Positions 1 to 8,382 of a DNA stretch of 64,000 nucleotides are shown here, piece after piece. Origin of the DNA: Pseudoflavitalea rhizosphaerae (lineage in GTDB: Bacteria; Bacteroidota; Bacteroidia; Chitinophagales; Chitinophagaceae); the NCBI RefSeq assembly GCF_003991355.1, contig NZ_RCSU01000023.1, forward strand, positions 1-64,000. Reading direction: 5' to 3'. The first letter of the stretch is position 1; each line of letters starts with the position of its first letter. The translations under genes and the position numbers were made by a program. Under the pieces are notes generated by a model. It was not told the DNA's origin, ran no database searches, and worked only from the letters and a program-made list of their open reading frames with translations.

Positions 1-10
1 TAAACAAAAC

Positions 11-40
11 TCACTCGCCGGGAGGCGAGCGAGTGCCGGC
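11..40. repeat. REP-like palindrome, copy a (partial)
   Basis: The core cactcgccgggaggcgagcg is a shortened version of the GC-rich palindrome found six more times in the window, whose usual core is ctcgcctccggcgag. It may be cut down or diverged. The gene to its left lies outside the window, so its distance to a stop codon cannot be judged. Confidence 0.6.
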
Positions 41-293
41 AACCTGCAAAAACTTCTCTCGTTCCTTAAAATTTCATTAAAGAATGGCGAATGTTTAAAG
101 CCACCAAAATCGTTATACTAAACGATTTTGCAGGGATTCAGTTGCGTAAATAGCTACAAAGGTTTTCTGGGATGACTGATTTGGTCTTTTATGGAAAAAA
201 AGGTAAGCTATGCAACCATTGTTTCACCTCTATCATCTTATATTTGAATTTTCATAGGATAAGGTTTAATGGTTAATGGTATTTGATTAGTGG

Positions 294-321
294 GGCCTCC
301 CTTTTGGGGGGCCTTTTTTTT
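294..321 (+). terminator. Rho-independent terminator
   Basis: The stem ggcctccc/ggggggcc (one G-T pair) closes a tttt loop and is followed by eight T. It points rightwards and ends an unidentified plus-strand transcript from the left edge. Confidence 0.8.
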
Positions 322-338
322 GCCTGTATCTTTTGCAC

Positions 339-367
339 AAAAAAAGCCGCCTCCAGAGGAGGCGGCT
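339..367 (-). terminator. Terminator of the SPT-like gene
   Basis: A 10-bp perfect stem (agccgcctcc/ggaggcggct) with loop aga is flanked on the plus strand by an A run at 339-345, which becomes the U tract on the minus transcript. It lies 26 bases after the stop of the 393-1655 gene. Confidence 0.9.
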
Positions 368-392
368 CGTACACTATTTTGTTATTTGCTTG

Positions 393-1655
393 TTAACGTG
401 ATTCGGCCATATCGGGGATTGCAGCCACTTTATATTCTCCTGCATCCAGTTTTTTCTTGGTTGCTTCGAATGCTACCAGTGTTGCATTGATATCAGCATC
501 AGTGTGCACAGCTGTAGGGATCAGACGGTAGATGATATGTCCTTTCGGGATTACAGGATACACTACGATAGAGCAGAAGATCCCATGATTCTCGCGCAGG
601 TCCATCACCATGGCAGTAGCTTCTTCCACACCACCTTTCATATACACGGGAGTAACCACGGAGTCAGTATTGCCAATATCGAATCCTTTTTCTTTGAGGC
701 CTTTCTGCAGCTTCAGTGCATTGCTCCAGAGTTTGTCTTTCAGTTCTGGCTGGCTGCGCAGCATGTCCAGGCGTTTGAGGTTGCCCATTACGAGTGGCAT
801 GGGTAAGCTCTTGGCGAAGATCTGGCTGCGGATATTGTAGCGGATATAATCGATGATGGCCTTGGGTCCGGCAACAAATGCGCCGATAGAAGCCATCGAT
901 TTTGCGAATGTGGAGAAGTATAGATCGATCTGGTCCTGAACACCCTGCTCTTCACCAGCGCCGGCGCCGGTTTTGCCGAGTGTGCCGAATCCATGCGCGT
1001 CATCGAGCAGGATCCTGAAACCATATTTTTCTTTCAGGGAAACGATCTCTTTCAGTTTGCCCTGGTCGCCTGCCATTCCGAATACACCTTCAGTGATCAC
1101 GAGAACACCGCCGGCTTTTTGTTTTTCGATGATCGCATTGGCGCGTTGCAACTGCTTTTCGAGATCCTCGATATCATTGTGTTTGTAAACGTAGCTATGT
1201 CCAACATGAAGGCGGAGACCATCGATGATACAGGCATGGCTTTCTGCATCGTATACGATCACATCATGACGGCTGCAGAGTACATCTATCAGGCTCACCA
1301 TTCCCTGGTAGCCGAAATTGAACAGGATTGCATCTTCCTTTCCTTCAAATGCGGCGAGTTCTCTTTCCAGTTGCTCGTGATGAACGCTGTTGCCACTCAT
1401 CATGCGGGCTCCCATGGGAAGCGCCAGACCGAATTGCGCAGCAGCATCACCATCCACCTTCCTGATCTCCGGGTGATTGGCCAGTCCGAGGTAGTTATTC
1501 AGACTCCATACGATCATTTCCTTCCCGCGGAAATTCATTCTGTTTCCGATCTCACCTTCCAGTTTTGGAAAAGCAAAATATCCATGCGCTCTTTCGCGGT
1601 GCTGGCCGATAGGTCCACCTGAGTTTTTCAGCAATCTGTCAAAAATGTCTGCCAT
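393..1655 (-). CDS. Alpha-oxoamine synthase, probably serine palmitoyltransferase
   Basis: A 420-residue PLP enzyme of the alpha-oxoamine synthase group, which condenses an amino acid with an acyl-CoA. The Schiff-base lysine is in the STFAKSMASIGAF segment, with the PLP aspartate and histidine in LLDDAHGFG before it. The FAKSMASIGAF and YKHNDIEDLEKQLQ stretches resemble Bacteroidota serine palmitoyltransferase more than 8-amino-7-oxononanoate synthase or 2-amino-3-ketobutyrate ligase, and no biotin genes are nearby. The likely role is the first step of sphingolipid synthesis (L-serine plus acyl-CoA to 3-ketosphinganine) in the cytoplasm. The length fits the family. The gene is monocistronic, with a TATTTTTG -7 box upstream and a strong terminator. 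The exact substrate is inferred. Confidence 0.75.
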   Translation of the reverse strand: MADIFDRLLKNSGGPIGQHRERAHGYFAFPKLEGEIGNRMNFRGKEMIVWSLNNYLGLANHPEIRKVDGDAAAQFGLALPMGARMMSGNSVHHEQLERELAAFEGKEDAILFNFGYQGMVSLIDVLCSRHDVIVYDAESHACIIDGLRLHVGHSYVYKHNDIEDLEKQLQRANAIIEKQKAGGVLVITEGVFGMAGDQGKLKEIVSLKEKYGFRILLDDAHGFGTLGKTGAGAGEEQGVQDQIDLYFSTFAKSMASIGAFVAGPKAIIDYIRYNIRSQIFAKSLPMPLVMGNLKRLDMLRSQPELKDKLWSNALKLQKGLKEKGFDIGNTDSVVTPVYMKGGVEEATAMVMDLRENHGIFCSIVVYPVIPKGHIIYRLIPTAVHTDADINATLVAFEATKKKLDAGEYKVAAIPDMAESR

Positions 1656-1705
1656 ATTATTGAATTATTAAAAAATAGAATGTTTTTTAAGCCTGGTCAA
1701 TGCCG

Positions 1706-1713
1706 CAAAAATA
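1706..1713 (-). promoter_or_regulatory. TAnnTTTG -7 box for the SPT-like gene
   Basis: On the minus strand this reads TATTTTTG, a full match to the Bacteroidota -7 consensus, 51 bases before the start codon. No clear -33 TTTG was found at the usual spacing. Confidence 0.5.
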
Positions 1714-1762
1714 ACAATTTTTGAATTGACAGGTCACGAATTACGTTTAATGGTTTAATCAT

Positions 1763-1770
1763 TACATTTG
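1763..1770 (+). promoter_or_regulatory. TAnnTTTG -7 box for pafA
   Basis: TACATTTG matches the Bacteroidota -7 consensus and ends 17 bases before the ATG at 1788. It implies a very short 5' leader. The -33 element is weak. Confidence 0.55.
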
Positions 1771-1787
1771 TCGCAAATCACTTGCAA

Positions 1788-3431
1788 ATGCGAAAAATTT
1801 TTGCCTTCCTGGCCCTGGTTCTGATTGTAAGCCAATCATTTGCACAGTCCAAAAAAGGCCAGCACAACGTACCCAACCGCCCTAAATTAGTAGTCGGAAT
1901 TGTTGTAGACCAGATGCGATGGGATTATCTCTACAGGTATTATGACCGCTATACTGCAGATGGCGGATTCAAACGCCTCCTTCACAAAGGCTTTTCCTGC
2001 GAGAACACTTTTATCCCTTACACACCTACCTATACTGCCTGCGGACACACTTGTGTATATACAGGAAGTGTGCCAGCCATTCATGGTATCACCGGGAACA
2101 ACTGGTATGATAACGAACTGAAGCGTACTGTTTATTGTGCTGAAGACAAATCTGTTAAGTCTGTTGGTACTACCACCGATGCAGGTTTGATGAGCCCTAA
2201 GAACATGCTGGCTACCACTGTGGCCGATGAGCTGCGCCTCGCTACCAATTTCAGAAGCAAGGTTGTAGGAGTTGCCATCAAGGACCGTGGCGCAATTCTG
2301 CCTGCCGGCCACTCTGCCAATGGCGCTTACTGGTATGATAGTAAAACAGGGGATTTCATCACTTCCACTTTTTACATGAATGATCTTCCACAGTGGGTGA
2401 AAGATTTCAATAATCAAAAACTTGTAGACAAATATTACGAGCAAGGCTGGAACCTGCTTTATCCCGCCAATACGTACGTGCAGAGTACAGCTGACGAAAA
2501 GCCTTATGAAGCCAAACCATTCGGCGCCGATCAGAAAGGTTTCCCTTATGACCTGAAACGTTTCATCGGCAAAAGCTATGGCTCCATTTCCAGCACACCT
2601 TTTGGAAATACGCTGACTGCTGAAATGGCGAAAGCTGCCGTGATCAATGAACAACTCGGTGCAGATGATATCACAGACTTCCTCGCAGTAAGCTTCTCTT
2701 CTCCCGATTATATCGGTCATGCTTTCGGTCCCAATTCAATGGAAGCGGAAGATGGTTTCCTGCGTCTCGACAAAGAACTCGGTTCCCTCTTCGATTTTCT
2801 CGATAGCAAAGTAGGGAAGGGGCAATACCTGCTGTTCATCAGCGCCGACCACGGTGTATCTCATGTGCCCGGCTTCAACAACGAGAACAAACTCCCTGGC
2901 GGAACTATTGATGACGCCAAATGGTGGAAGGAGCTGGAACCAAAGCTACAGGCTGCTTTCGGGGCATCCAAACTGATCACCGGGTCCTGGAATAATATGG
3001 TCACGCTGAATCATGGCCTGATCGATTCTCTGAAACTGGATGAGAAAGCTGTTAAGAAACTGATTGTTGATTACCTCAGTCATCAGCCGGGCGTATCCCG
3101 CGCTTTTGCGCTCGATGATCTGAATACTGTTCCACTGAACGGGACCATCAGGGAGAGGATCAACAACGGATACTATCCCCGTCGTTGCGGAGATATCCAG
3201 TTCGTTCTCCAGCCTGCCTATTTCGACGGCGGCAGCACCGGCACCACACACGGTCTCTGGAACCCTTATGATTCCCATATTCCCCTCGTATGGTACGGCT
3301 GGGGCATCAAACCCGGAAAGACCAGCCGCGAAACATACATGACGGATATTGCGCCTACTATTGCAGCCATGCTGCGCATTCAAATGCCCAGCGGAAATGT
3401 AGGCCATGTGATCACAGAAGTGGCTGATTAA
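1788..3431 (+). CDS. PafA-type alkaline phosphatase
   Basis: A secreted 547-residue metallophosphatase of the PafA/nucleotide pyrophosphatase branch of the alkaline phosphatase superfamily; it hydrolyses phosphate monoesters in the periplasm. It has an N-terminal signal peptide ending near FAQ. The nucleophile is T83 in TPTYTACGH, followed by N104 (GITGNN) and the K165/R167 pair (KDRG), the phosphate-binding set of PafA. Metal ligands are visible in VVDQM, SSPDYIGH and SADHG. The ATG at 1788 is chosen over an in-frame TTG at 1782 because it fits the signal peptide. Length matches PafA (about 546). PafA-type enzymes are less inhibited by product phosphate than PhoA. A terminator follows. Confidence 0.9.
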   Translation: MRKIFAFLALVLIVSQSFAQSKKGQHNVPNRPKLVVGIVVDQMRWDYLYRYYDRYTADGGFKRLLHKGFSCENTFIPYTPTYTACGHTCVYTGSVPAIHGITGNNWYDNELKRTVYCAEDKSVKSVGTTTDAGLMSPKNMLATTVADELRLATNFRSKVVGVAIKDRGAILPAGHSANGAYWYDSKTGDFITSTFYMNDLPQWVKDFNNQKLVDKYYEQGWNLLYPANTYVQSTADEKPYEAKPFGADQKGFPYDLKRFIGKSYGSISSTPFGNTLTAEMAKAAVINEQLGADDITDFLAVSFSSPDYIGHAFGPNSMEAEDGFLRLDKELGSLFDFLDSKVGKGQYLLFISADHGVSHVPGFNNENKLPGGTIDDAKWWKELEPKLQAAFGASKLITGSWNNMVTLNHGLIDSLKLDEKAVKKLIVDYLSHQPGVSRAFALDDLNTVPLNGTIRERINNGYYPRRCGDIQFVLQPAYFDGGSTGTTHGLWNPYDSHIPLVWYGWGIKPGKTSRETYMTDIAPTIAAMLRIQMPSGNVGHVITEVAD

Positions 3432-3477
3432 ACTGATATTTGAAGCAGGGGCCCCCGGCAACTGCGTTTCGGAAAAG

Positions 3478-3504
3478 AGCCCGCTGAACTGAGCGGGCTT
3501 TTTT
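3478..3504 (+). terminator. Terminator after pafA
   Basis: The 8-bp stem agcccgct/agcgggct with a six-base loop is followed by six T, 47 bases after the pafA stop codon. Confidence 0.9.
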
Positions 3505-3630
3505 CGTTCGTGTATGGGAATGCCGGCTGCTGCATCCACTGTACATACCTGGTTGTGTTTGGATAATCTGAAACCATCAAATATCTTTATCGCAAACATT
3601 TTTCTCAAACCTAACGCAAGCCTCTGTTTC

Positions 3631-4140
3631 ATGAAAAAAATATTCTTTTTCTTCTTCCTCACCCTGCTATTCCATTTTGGCTTTTCACAGGATACTTACC
3701 TGCAGATAAAAGGTGAGCCGGGACTCTCCGTGTATGTGCCGATAGAGATCAATATCACAATCCCAAGGATTGAAGGCGTCACCAATATGGGCAAAACAAA
3801 GGACCAGTGGATCGCAGAAAAGATCCCGGCTGGGGAATACCCGATCACATTCACTTTCAACGGCAAGTCCATCACCAAAACCGTGGAAGTGGATGAGGAT
3901 AATACTACCAGTGTTTTTATCAATATGCTGAATGGTGAATTCAAAAGCAAAAGCACGCTCGATGAGAGAATAGCCAAACAGTTCAAAGCGAATATTACCG
4001 AAGGGAACTATTTATATGAAGAGAAAGACCATATTTCCATTCGAAGCCATCTGAACGGAGTGTCGGTTGATCTTCAACTTAAACCCGAGGATAAAGGATA
4101 CTACCAGTTGATGATAGGGTTTTATAATGTCGGTATTTGA
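3631..4140 (+). CDS. Secreted protein with PEGA-like beta domain, function unknown
   Basis: A 169-residue protein beginning with a very hydrophobic signal peptide (MKK, a run of six Phe, then LTLLFHFGFSQ). The start at 3631 is preferred over an in-frame upstream ATG at 3514, whose extra residues have no signal character. Residues 50-100 (IPAGEYPITFTFNGKS ... VEVDEDNTT) resemble PEGA-type surface beta-sandwich repeats, in which a short Gly/Pro turn precedes alternating hydrophobic strands. No catalytic motif was seen. It sits alone between pafA and the M16 peptidase. The likely location is periplasm or outer surface. Confidence 0.7.
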   Translation: MKKIFFFFFLTLLFHFGFSQDTYLQIKGEPGLSVYVPIEINITIPRIEGVTNMGKTKDQWIAEKIPAGEYPITFTFNGKSITKTVEVDEDNTTSVFINMLNGEFKSKSTLDERIAKQFKANITEGNYLYEEKDHISIRSHLNGVSVDLQLKPEDKGYYQLMIGFYNVGI

Positions 4141-4215
4141 CGACAACAAGTTCTTGCAGAAACAGAGATGTTTTTTTAATTCCACCAGCGGAAACTAACA
4201 TATGTTTGGTTACCC

Positions 4216-4223
4216 TACATTTG
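4216..4223 (+). promoter_or_regulatory. TAnnTTTG -7 box for the M16 peptidase
   Basis: TACATTTG lies 19 bases before the ATG at 4243. It is identical to the boxes before pafA and tex. Confidence 0.55.
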
Positions 4224-4242
4224 CACAACAAAATTTTCGATT

Positions 4243-7080
4243 ATGAACAAACCTGTTACCACGCTTCAACGCTGGGCCTTCATGATGCTGATGGTCCTGT
4301 GTTCTGCAAGTGTGCTTGCTCAAGTAAAGTTGACCGACAAGATCCCGCTGGATCCGAAAGTGAAGACCGGCAAACTGCCCAATGGTCTCGTGTATTACAT
4401 CAGGCAAAACAAGAAACCTGAACAAAAAGTGGAACTGCGCCTGGTAGTGAATGCCGGTTCCATTCAGGAAGATGATGATCAGCAGGGGCTGGCGCATATG
4501 GGAGAGCATATGGCCTTCAACGGAACAAAGAATTTCAAGAAGAATGAGATTGTTTCCTTCCTGCAAAACATTGGTGTTGGATTTGGATCTGACCTCAATG
4601 CCTATACGAGCTTTGATCAGACCGTGTACATCCTGCCCATCCCTACAGACAAGCCCGGTAACCTCGAAAGCGGTTTCCAGATCCTTGAAGACTGGGCGCA
4701 CAATGTATCTTATCTGACTGATGACATCAACAATGAACGCAACATCATTATCGAAGAAGGCCGCCAGGGCAAGAGCGCCGATGAGCGTATGTACAAGAAG
4801 ATCCTGCCTGATCTGCTTGCCGGTTCAAGGTATGCCAAAAGGCTGCCGATCGGGAAGGAAGAACTGATCAAGACCTTTCCGCCGGATGCTATCCGCCGCT
4901 TTTACAAGGAGTGGTATCGTCCCAACCTGATGGCTGTTATTGTTGTAGGAGATGTTGATCCTGTGAAGGCTGAAGCCATGATCAAAAAGCATTTCACCAG
5001 GTTGGTTAATCCGGCAAAGGAGCGTAAACGCGAAAGCGCGGTAATGCCTCCTTACACTACCAATAAAGCTATTGTAGTTACCGATCCGGAAGCCACTACT
5101 TACTCCGTAGCCGTGAATTACTCTGCCTTCAAAACAAACCCAATGGTAACTGTTGCCGATTTCCGCAAGGCACAGATCAAGGGCCTGTTTGAAAGCATGG
5201 TGAACCAACGTCTGGGAGAACTCACGCAAAAAGAGAATCCTCCTTATCTCGGAGCGCAGGCCAGCTTTGGTTCCTACGCAAGAGGGTACGCTGCTTTCAG
5301 CGCATACGCAGCCGCTGGTACCGGCGACGTAAAGAAAGCGCTCACTGCCATGATGGAGGAACTGGAGCGTATCAAGCGTTATGGTTTCACCGCCGCTGAA
5401 TTGGAAAGAACAAAGAAGAATATCCTGGCTTCCTACGAAAGAGCCTACAACAACCGCGATAAAGCCGAGTCCGGAAGCTTCGTGGACGAATACGTGAACC
5501 TTTTCCTGGAGCAGTCCCCCAGTCCCGGCATTGCCAAAGAATTCGAATACATCAAATCCGTTCTGCCTGGTATCACTGTTGATGAAGTGAACGCCTTCCT
5601 GAAGGAATTGATGAAGAACGATAAACATTTCGTGTATGTAACAGGCCCTGAAAGCGGAGCCGCCAGCCTGCCCAATGCGGATCAACTGCTCGCAATGGTG
5701 GATGCTGCTTCAAAAGCTGATGTTAAACCTTACGAAGAAAAAATACTGGGCAACAGCCTGATGGCTGAACTGCCCAAGGCAGGTAAGGTCACCAACAAAA
5801 CCACAAATGCAACACTTGGGACCACCGAGCTTACTTTAAGCAACGGTCTTACGGTTACCCTCAAGCCAACTGATTATAAGAATGATCAGATCCTGGTTGC
5901 CGGTACTGCTTTTGGTGGTAAGAACAATTATGGTCTCGCTGATAAATACAATGCAGAATATTTTGCATCAGTTGTACCTACGATGGGGCTTGGTGACTAT
6001 TCGCCTACCGATCTCCGTAAGGTACTGGCAGGAAAATCTGCCGGTATGAAAATTTCTGTCACCGGTTATACGCATGGTGTTGGCGGAAGCTCTACTGTGA
6101 AAGACCTGGAAACCCTGTTCCAGTTACTTTATCTGCAGATGACTGCGCCCAGGAAGGATGACGAGCTTTTCAAATCATTTGTGCAGCGCAACCAATCGCA
6201 GTTCGCTAACCTGGCTGCCAATCCCGAAGCCGCTTTTGCTGATTCCATGTACAAGGTGATCTTCCAGAATAATCCGCTGGCGCCTATCCGGGTACCTCAT
6301 GTTGAATACTTCGATAAGATCAATCCTGATCGTTGCATCGAGATCTACAAAGAGATGTTCGGCAATGCAGCCGGCATGCACTTCGTGTTCACCGGTAGCT
6401 TCAAAGAAGCTGATATGGTCCCTCTCATCGAACAATATATCGCTTCATTGCCGGTGAGTGGAAAATCAATGGAAGTGGTGGATACCAAAGTTCGTGTGAT
6501 TCCCGGGGCGCATGAATTCAAAATGAATAAGGGAGCTGAACAGAAAAGCCTGATCCTTGCATTCTATACTGGTGAAACGCCGTATAGTCCTGAAATGAAT
6601 CTTAAAGTGAATGCGCTCAGTGAAGTACTCAACCTTCGTATCATTGAAGAACTGCGTGAAAAGATCCAGGGTATCTATGGCGGACAAAGCGGGGGCGGCC
6701 TGGAAAAATATCCATACAACGCTTACAGCTTCATGGTGCAACTGCCCTGCGGCCCTGAGAAAGCAGATACGCTGGTTAAAGCGCTGAAGCATGAGATCGC
6801 TCTGATAAAAGAGAAAGGAGTAGACAACAGCTACCTGGACAAAGTGAAGAAAACCTGGATCGAAGGATATAAAGCCAGCTACAAAGACAATGGCACCTGG
6901 CTCAATCAGCTGATGGATGCCAAACTCAATGGCGGCAATATGGAGAGATTCCTCAATTATGAGAAAAATGTAAATGCGCTCACTACTGCCGATGTACAGG
7001 AAGCAGCCAAACTTATCTTTGGCGGGAAGAATGAATTCTTCGCTATCCTGATGCCGGAAGGATATGCAGCATCGAAATAG
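4243..7080 (+). CDS. M16 family zinc metallopeptidase, secreted
   Basis: A 945-residue pitrilysin-type (M16) protease with a signal peptide (cleavage near VLAQ) and two homologous halves. The inverted zinc motif HxxEH is present as H85-M-G-E88-H89 (AHMGEHMAF), and the third zinc ligand is probably E165 in NNERN, at the expected spacing of about 76. The second half (about 510-940) lacks the motif, as usual for the structural domain. It is of the PqqL/zinc protease type common in Bacteroidota and probably digests peptides in the periplasm. Single gene with its own -7 box and terminator. The substrate is unknown. Confidence 0.88.
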   Translation: MNKPVTTLQRWAFMMLMVLCSASVLAQVKLTDKIPLDPKVKTGKLPNGLVYYIRQNKKPEQKVELRLVVNAGSIQEDDDQQGLAHMGEHMAFNGTKNFKKNEIVSFLQNIGVGFGSDLNAYTSFDQTVYILPIPTDKPGNLESGFQILEDWAHNVSYLTDDINNERNIIIEEGRQGKSADERMYKKILPDLLAGSRYAKRLPIGKEELIKTFPPDAIRRFYKEWYRPNLMAVIVVGDVDPVKAEAMIKKHFTRLVNPAKERKRESAVMPPYTTNKAIVVTDPEATTYSVAVNYSAFKTNPMVTVADFRKAQIKGLFESMVNQRLGELTQKENPPYLGAQASFGSYARGYAAFSAYAAAGTGDVKKALTAMMEELERIKRYGFTAAELERTKKNILASYERAYNNRDKAESGSFVDEYVNLFLEQSPSPGIAKEFEYIKSVLPGITVDEVNAFLKELMKNDKHFVYVTGPESGAASLPNADQLLAMVDAASKADVKPYEEKILGNSLMAELPKAGKVTNKTTNATLGTTELTLSNGLTVTLKPTDYKNDQILVAGTAFGGKNNYGLADKYNAEYFASVVPTMGLGDYSPTDLRKVLAGKSAGMKISVTGYTHGVGGSSTVKDLETLFQLLYLQMTAPRKDDELFKSFVQRNQSQFANLAANPEAAFADSMYKVIFQNNPLAPIRVPHVEYFDKINPDRCIEIYKEMFGNAAGMHFVFTGSFKEADMVPLIEQYIASLPVSGKSMEVVDTKVRVIPGAHEFKMNKGAEQKSLILAFYTGETPYSPEMNLKVNALSEVLNLRIIEELREKIQGIYGGQSGGGLEKYPYNAYSFMVQLPCGPEKADTLVKALKHEIALIKEKGVDNSYLDKVKKTWIEGYKASYKDNGTWLNQLMDAKLNGGNMERFLNYEKNVNALTTADVQEAAKLIFGGKNEFFAILMPEGYAASK

Positions 7081-7105
7081 AATACGATAAAATTTTTATT
7101 AAAAA

Positions 7106-7132
7106 GAGGGTGTCTGTAAGGCGCCCTCTTTT
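7106..7132 (+). terminator. Terminator after the M16 peptidase
   Basis: Stem gagggtgtc/gcgccctc, including G-T pairs, followed by tttt, 25 bases after the stop codon. Confidence 0.75.
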
Positions 7133-7442
7133 CATTTGCAGTATTGCGAACGAAATTCGCGGAAAACCGCTGAAACCCTTGCTCTGCCTAAGTTATTAAG
7201 GATCATGATCTGTTTTTTTTCTGCTTGAAACTTGCAACTTTGTTACAATAAAAAACAGTATACCTTTTATATAGACTTAATGTATATGCGCTAACTTACA
7301 ATTACAGATATTCTACTATTCTCCTCCCGTTTTTCTTGTTTTTACGTAGACAGCGCTCCACTGATATGTAGTAACCCCTGCATATGCAAAATGTAGTAAC
7401 CCTGCATTAAGTGGAATACCATTTTTCTAACAAACAAAAAAC
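7133..7442. other. Intergenic region with a direct repeat
   Basis: 310 non-coding, AT-rich bases. The notable content is a direct repeat of about 17 bases, atgtagtaacc(c)ctgcat, at 7366-7383 and 7391-7407 (25-base period), placed 36-77 bases before the start of the M57 peptidase gene. It could be an operator or simply a recent duplication. No TAnnTTTG box was recognised. Confidence 0.5.
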
Positions 7443-8246
7443 ATGCACATGAGAAAGCTAATCAAGATCGCAGGTCTTCCTGTGTTATTATGCTTTGTTT
7501 TACTCTCCTGTAAGAAAACATCCAAAGAAACAATTGTTGAACCTATCGGCCAGGATGTACTGGCAAAGATTGCCGGGCTTGGCTTCAGCAACAAGAATGT
7601 ACAACCTCACAGTGAGGGGTACCTGGTAGAGGGCGACATTGTGATTACCAAAGATCATCTCAACAGCAAGCCTGAGAACATGCTGATGCGTATTGCTGAT
7701 GAAGAGCAGTACCGCACTTACAACCTGGTTACCGGATTGCCGAGGAATATCACTATCCGTGTGAATTCCTCACTGCCTTCCAGGTATGTAACAGCAGTTA
7801 ACAGCGCTATTTCGCGTTACAATGCACTGGGGCTTCGCATTACTTTTTCACGCGTAACCTCAGGAGGAAATATCGTTATCAATCCTGCTCCTTCAGGTTC
7901 AGGTTACCTGGCGTCTGCCGGATTCCCAACCAGCAGTGGTAATCCATACAGTTCTGTGCTGGTGAACAGGTCTTACCTGGATACCTGGAATATCAATACT
8001 GTAACCAGTATCATTGCGCATGAAGTGGGGCATTGTATCGGTTTCCGTCATACCGATTACATGAACAGGTCTTATAGTTGCGGTGGTTCTCCGGTGAATG
8101 AAGGCGCCAGCACTGTAGGTGCTGTTCATATTCCCGGAACGCCAACAGGGCCTGATCCCAATTCATGGATGCTGGCCTGTATCGGCAATGGTGTTAACCG
8201 TCCGTTCAATGCCAATGATATCATCGCATTGAATTACCTGTATTAA
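7443..8246 (+). CDS. Lipoprotein zinc protease, HEIGH/M57 type
   Basis: A 267-residue lipoprotein with lipobox LLSC (lipidated Cys23) and the metzincin-type motif HExxHxxGxxH as H193-E-V-G-H197-C-I-G-F-R-H203. This fits the dual-action HEIGH metallopeptidases (M57). The region before it (about 95-185) has the alternating strand pattern of that family. It is probably anchored in the outer membrane and may act on secreted or surface proteins. Two ATG codons lie six bases apart (7443, 7449); either gives a valid lipoprotein signal. Single gene, preceded by a direct repeat and followed by a terminator. Confidence 0.85.
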   Translation: MHMRKLIKIAGLPVLLCFVLLSCKKTSKETIVEPIGQDVLAKIAGLGFSNKNVQPHSEGYLVEGDIVITKDHLNSKPENMLMRIADEEQYRTYNLVTGLPRNITIRVNSSLPSRYVTAVNSAISRYNALGLRITFSRVTSGGNIVINPAPSGSGYLASAGFPTSSGNPYSSVLVNRSYLDTWNINTVTSIIAHEVGHCIGFRHTDYMNRSYSCGGSPVNEGASTVGAVHIPGTPTGPDPNSWMLACIGNGVNRPFNANDIIALNYLY

Positions 8247-8269
8247 AAAGACCAGGGTTACTACAGAAG

Positions 8270-8298
8270 ACCGGCGCGGCTCCAGTGCCGGTTTTTTT
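8270..8298 (+). terminator. Terminator after the M57 peptidase
   Basis: Stem accggc/gccggt with a loop containing further partial pairing, followed by seven T. A separate 10-bp perfect hairpin (attggttcaa/ttgaaccaat, 8302-8326) lies just beyond it, before the opposing terminator. Confidence 0.75.
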
Positions 8299-8329
8299 GT
8301 GATTGGTTCAACGGAATTGAACCAATTAC

Positions 8330-8360
8330 AAAAAAAGGGCCGCCTGAAACTCAGGCGGCC
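8330..8360 (-). terminator. Terminator of the class I aldolase gene
   Basis: A 10-bp perfect stem ggccgcctga/tcaggcggcc with loop aac and an A run (8328-8336) that is the U tract on the minus transcript. It is 23 bases from the stop codon. Confidence 0.9.
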
Positions 8361-8382
8361 AGTCACTTTCCGTAATTATCGG

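Larger units (their letters stand above)
1..338. other. Left-edge non-coding stretch
   Basis: No convincing gene is visible. The segment holds a REP-like palindrome at 11-40, a short inverted repeat at about 107-131 (arms aaaatcgtt/aacgatttt), a heptamer-rich patch (ttcatagg then ttaatgg units, 251-281) and a plus-strand terminator at 294-321. A possible 18-codon ORF at 191-247 has no supporting signal. The terminator probably ends a transcript that begins left of the window or within this stretch. Confidence 0.5.

Noticed and set aside
191-247. 18-codon ORF before the terminator at 294
   Set aside because: No promoter, composition or downstream gene supports translation or a leader role.
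1887-2720. Long antisense ORF inside pafA
   Set aside because: It mirrors a well-supported phosphatase gene in another frame and has no family motifs.
4154-4208. Possible -33 elements near the M16 peptidase promoter
   Set aside because: TTG/TTTG matches are at spacings of 7 or 60 bases from the -7 box, outside the usual range.
8302-8326. 10-bp hairpin between two opposing terminators
   Set aside because: Perfect stem but no U tract and no gene to serve; may be a remnant of an extra terminator.
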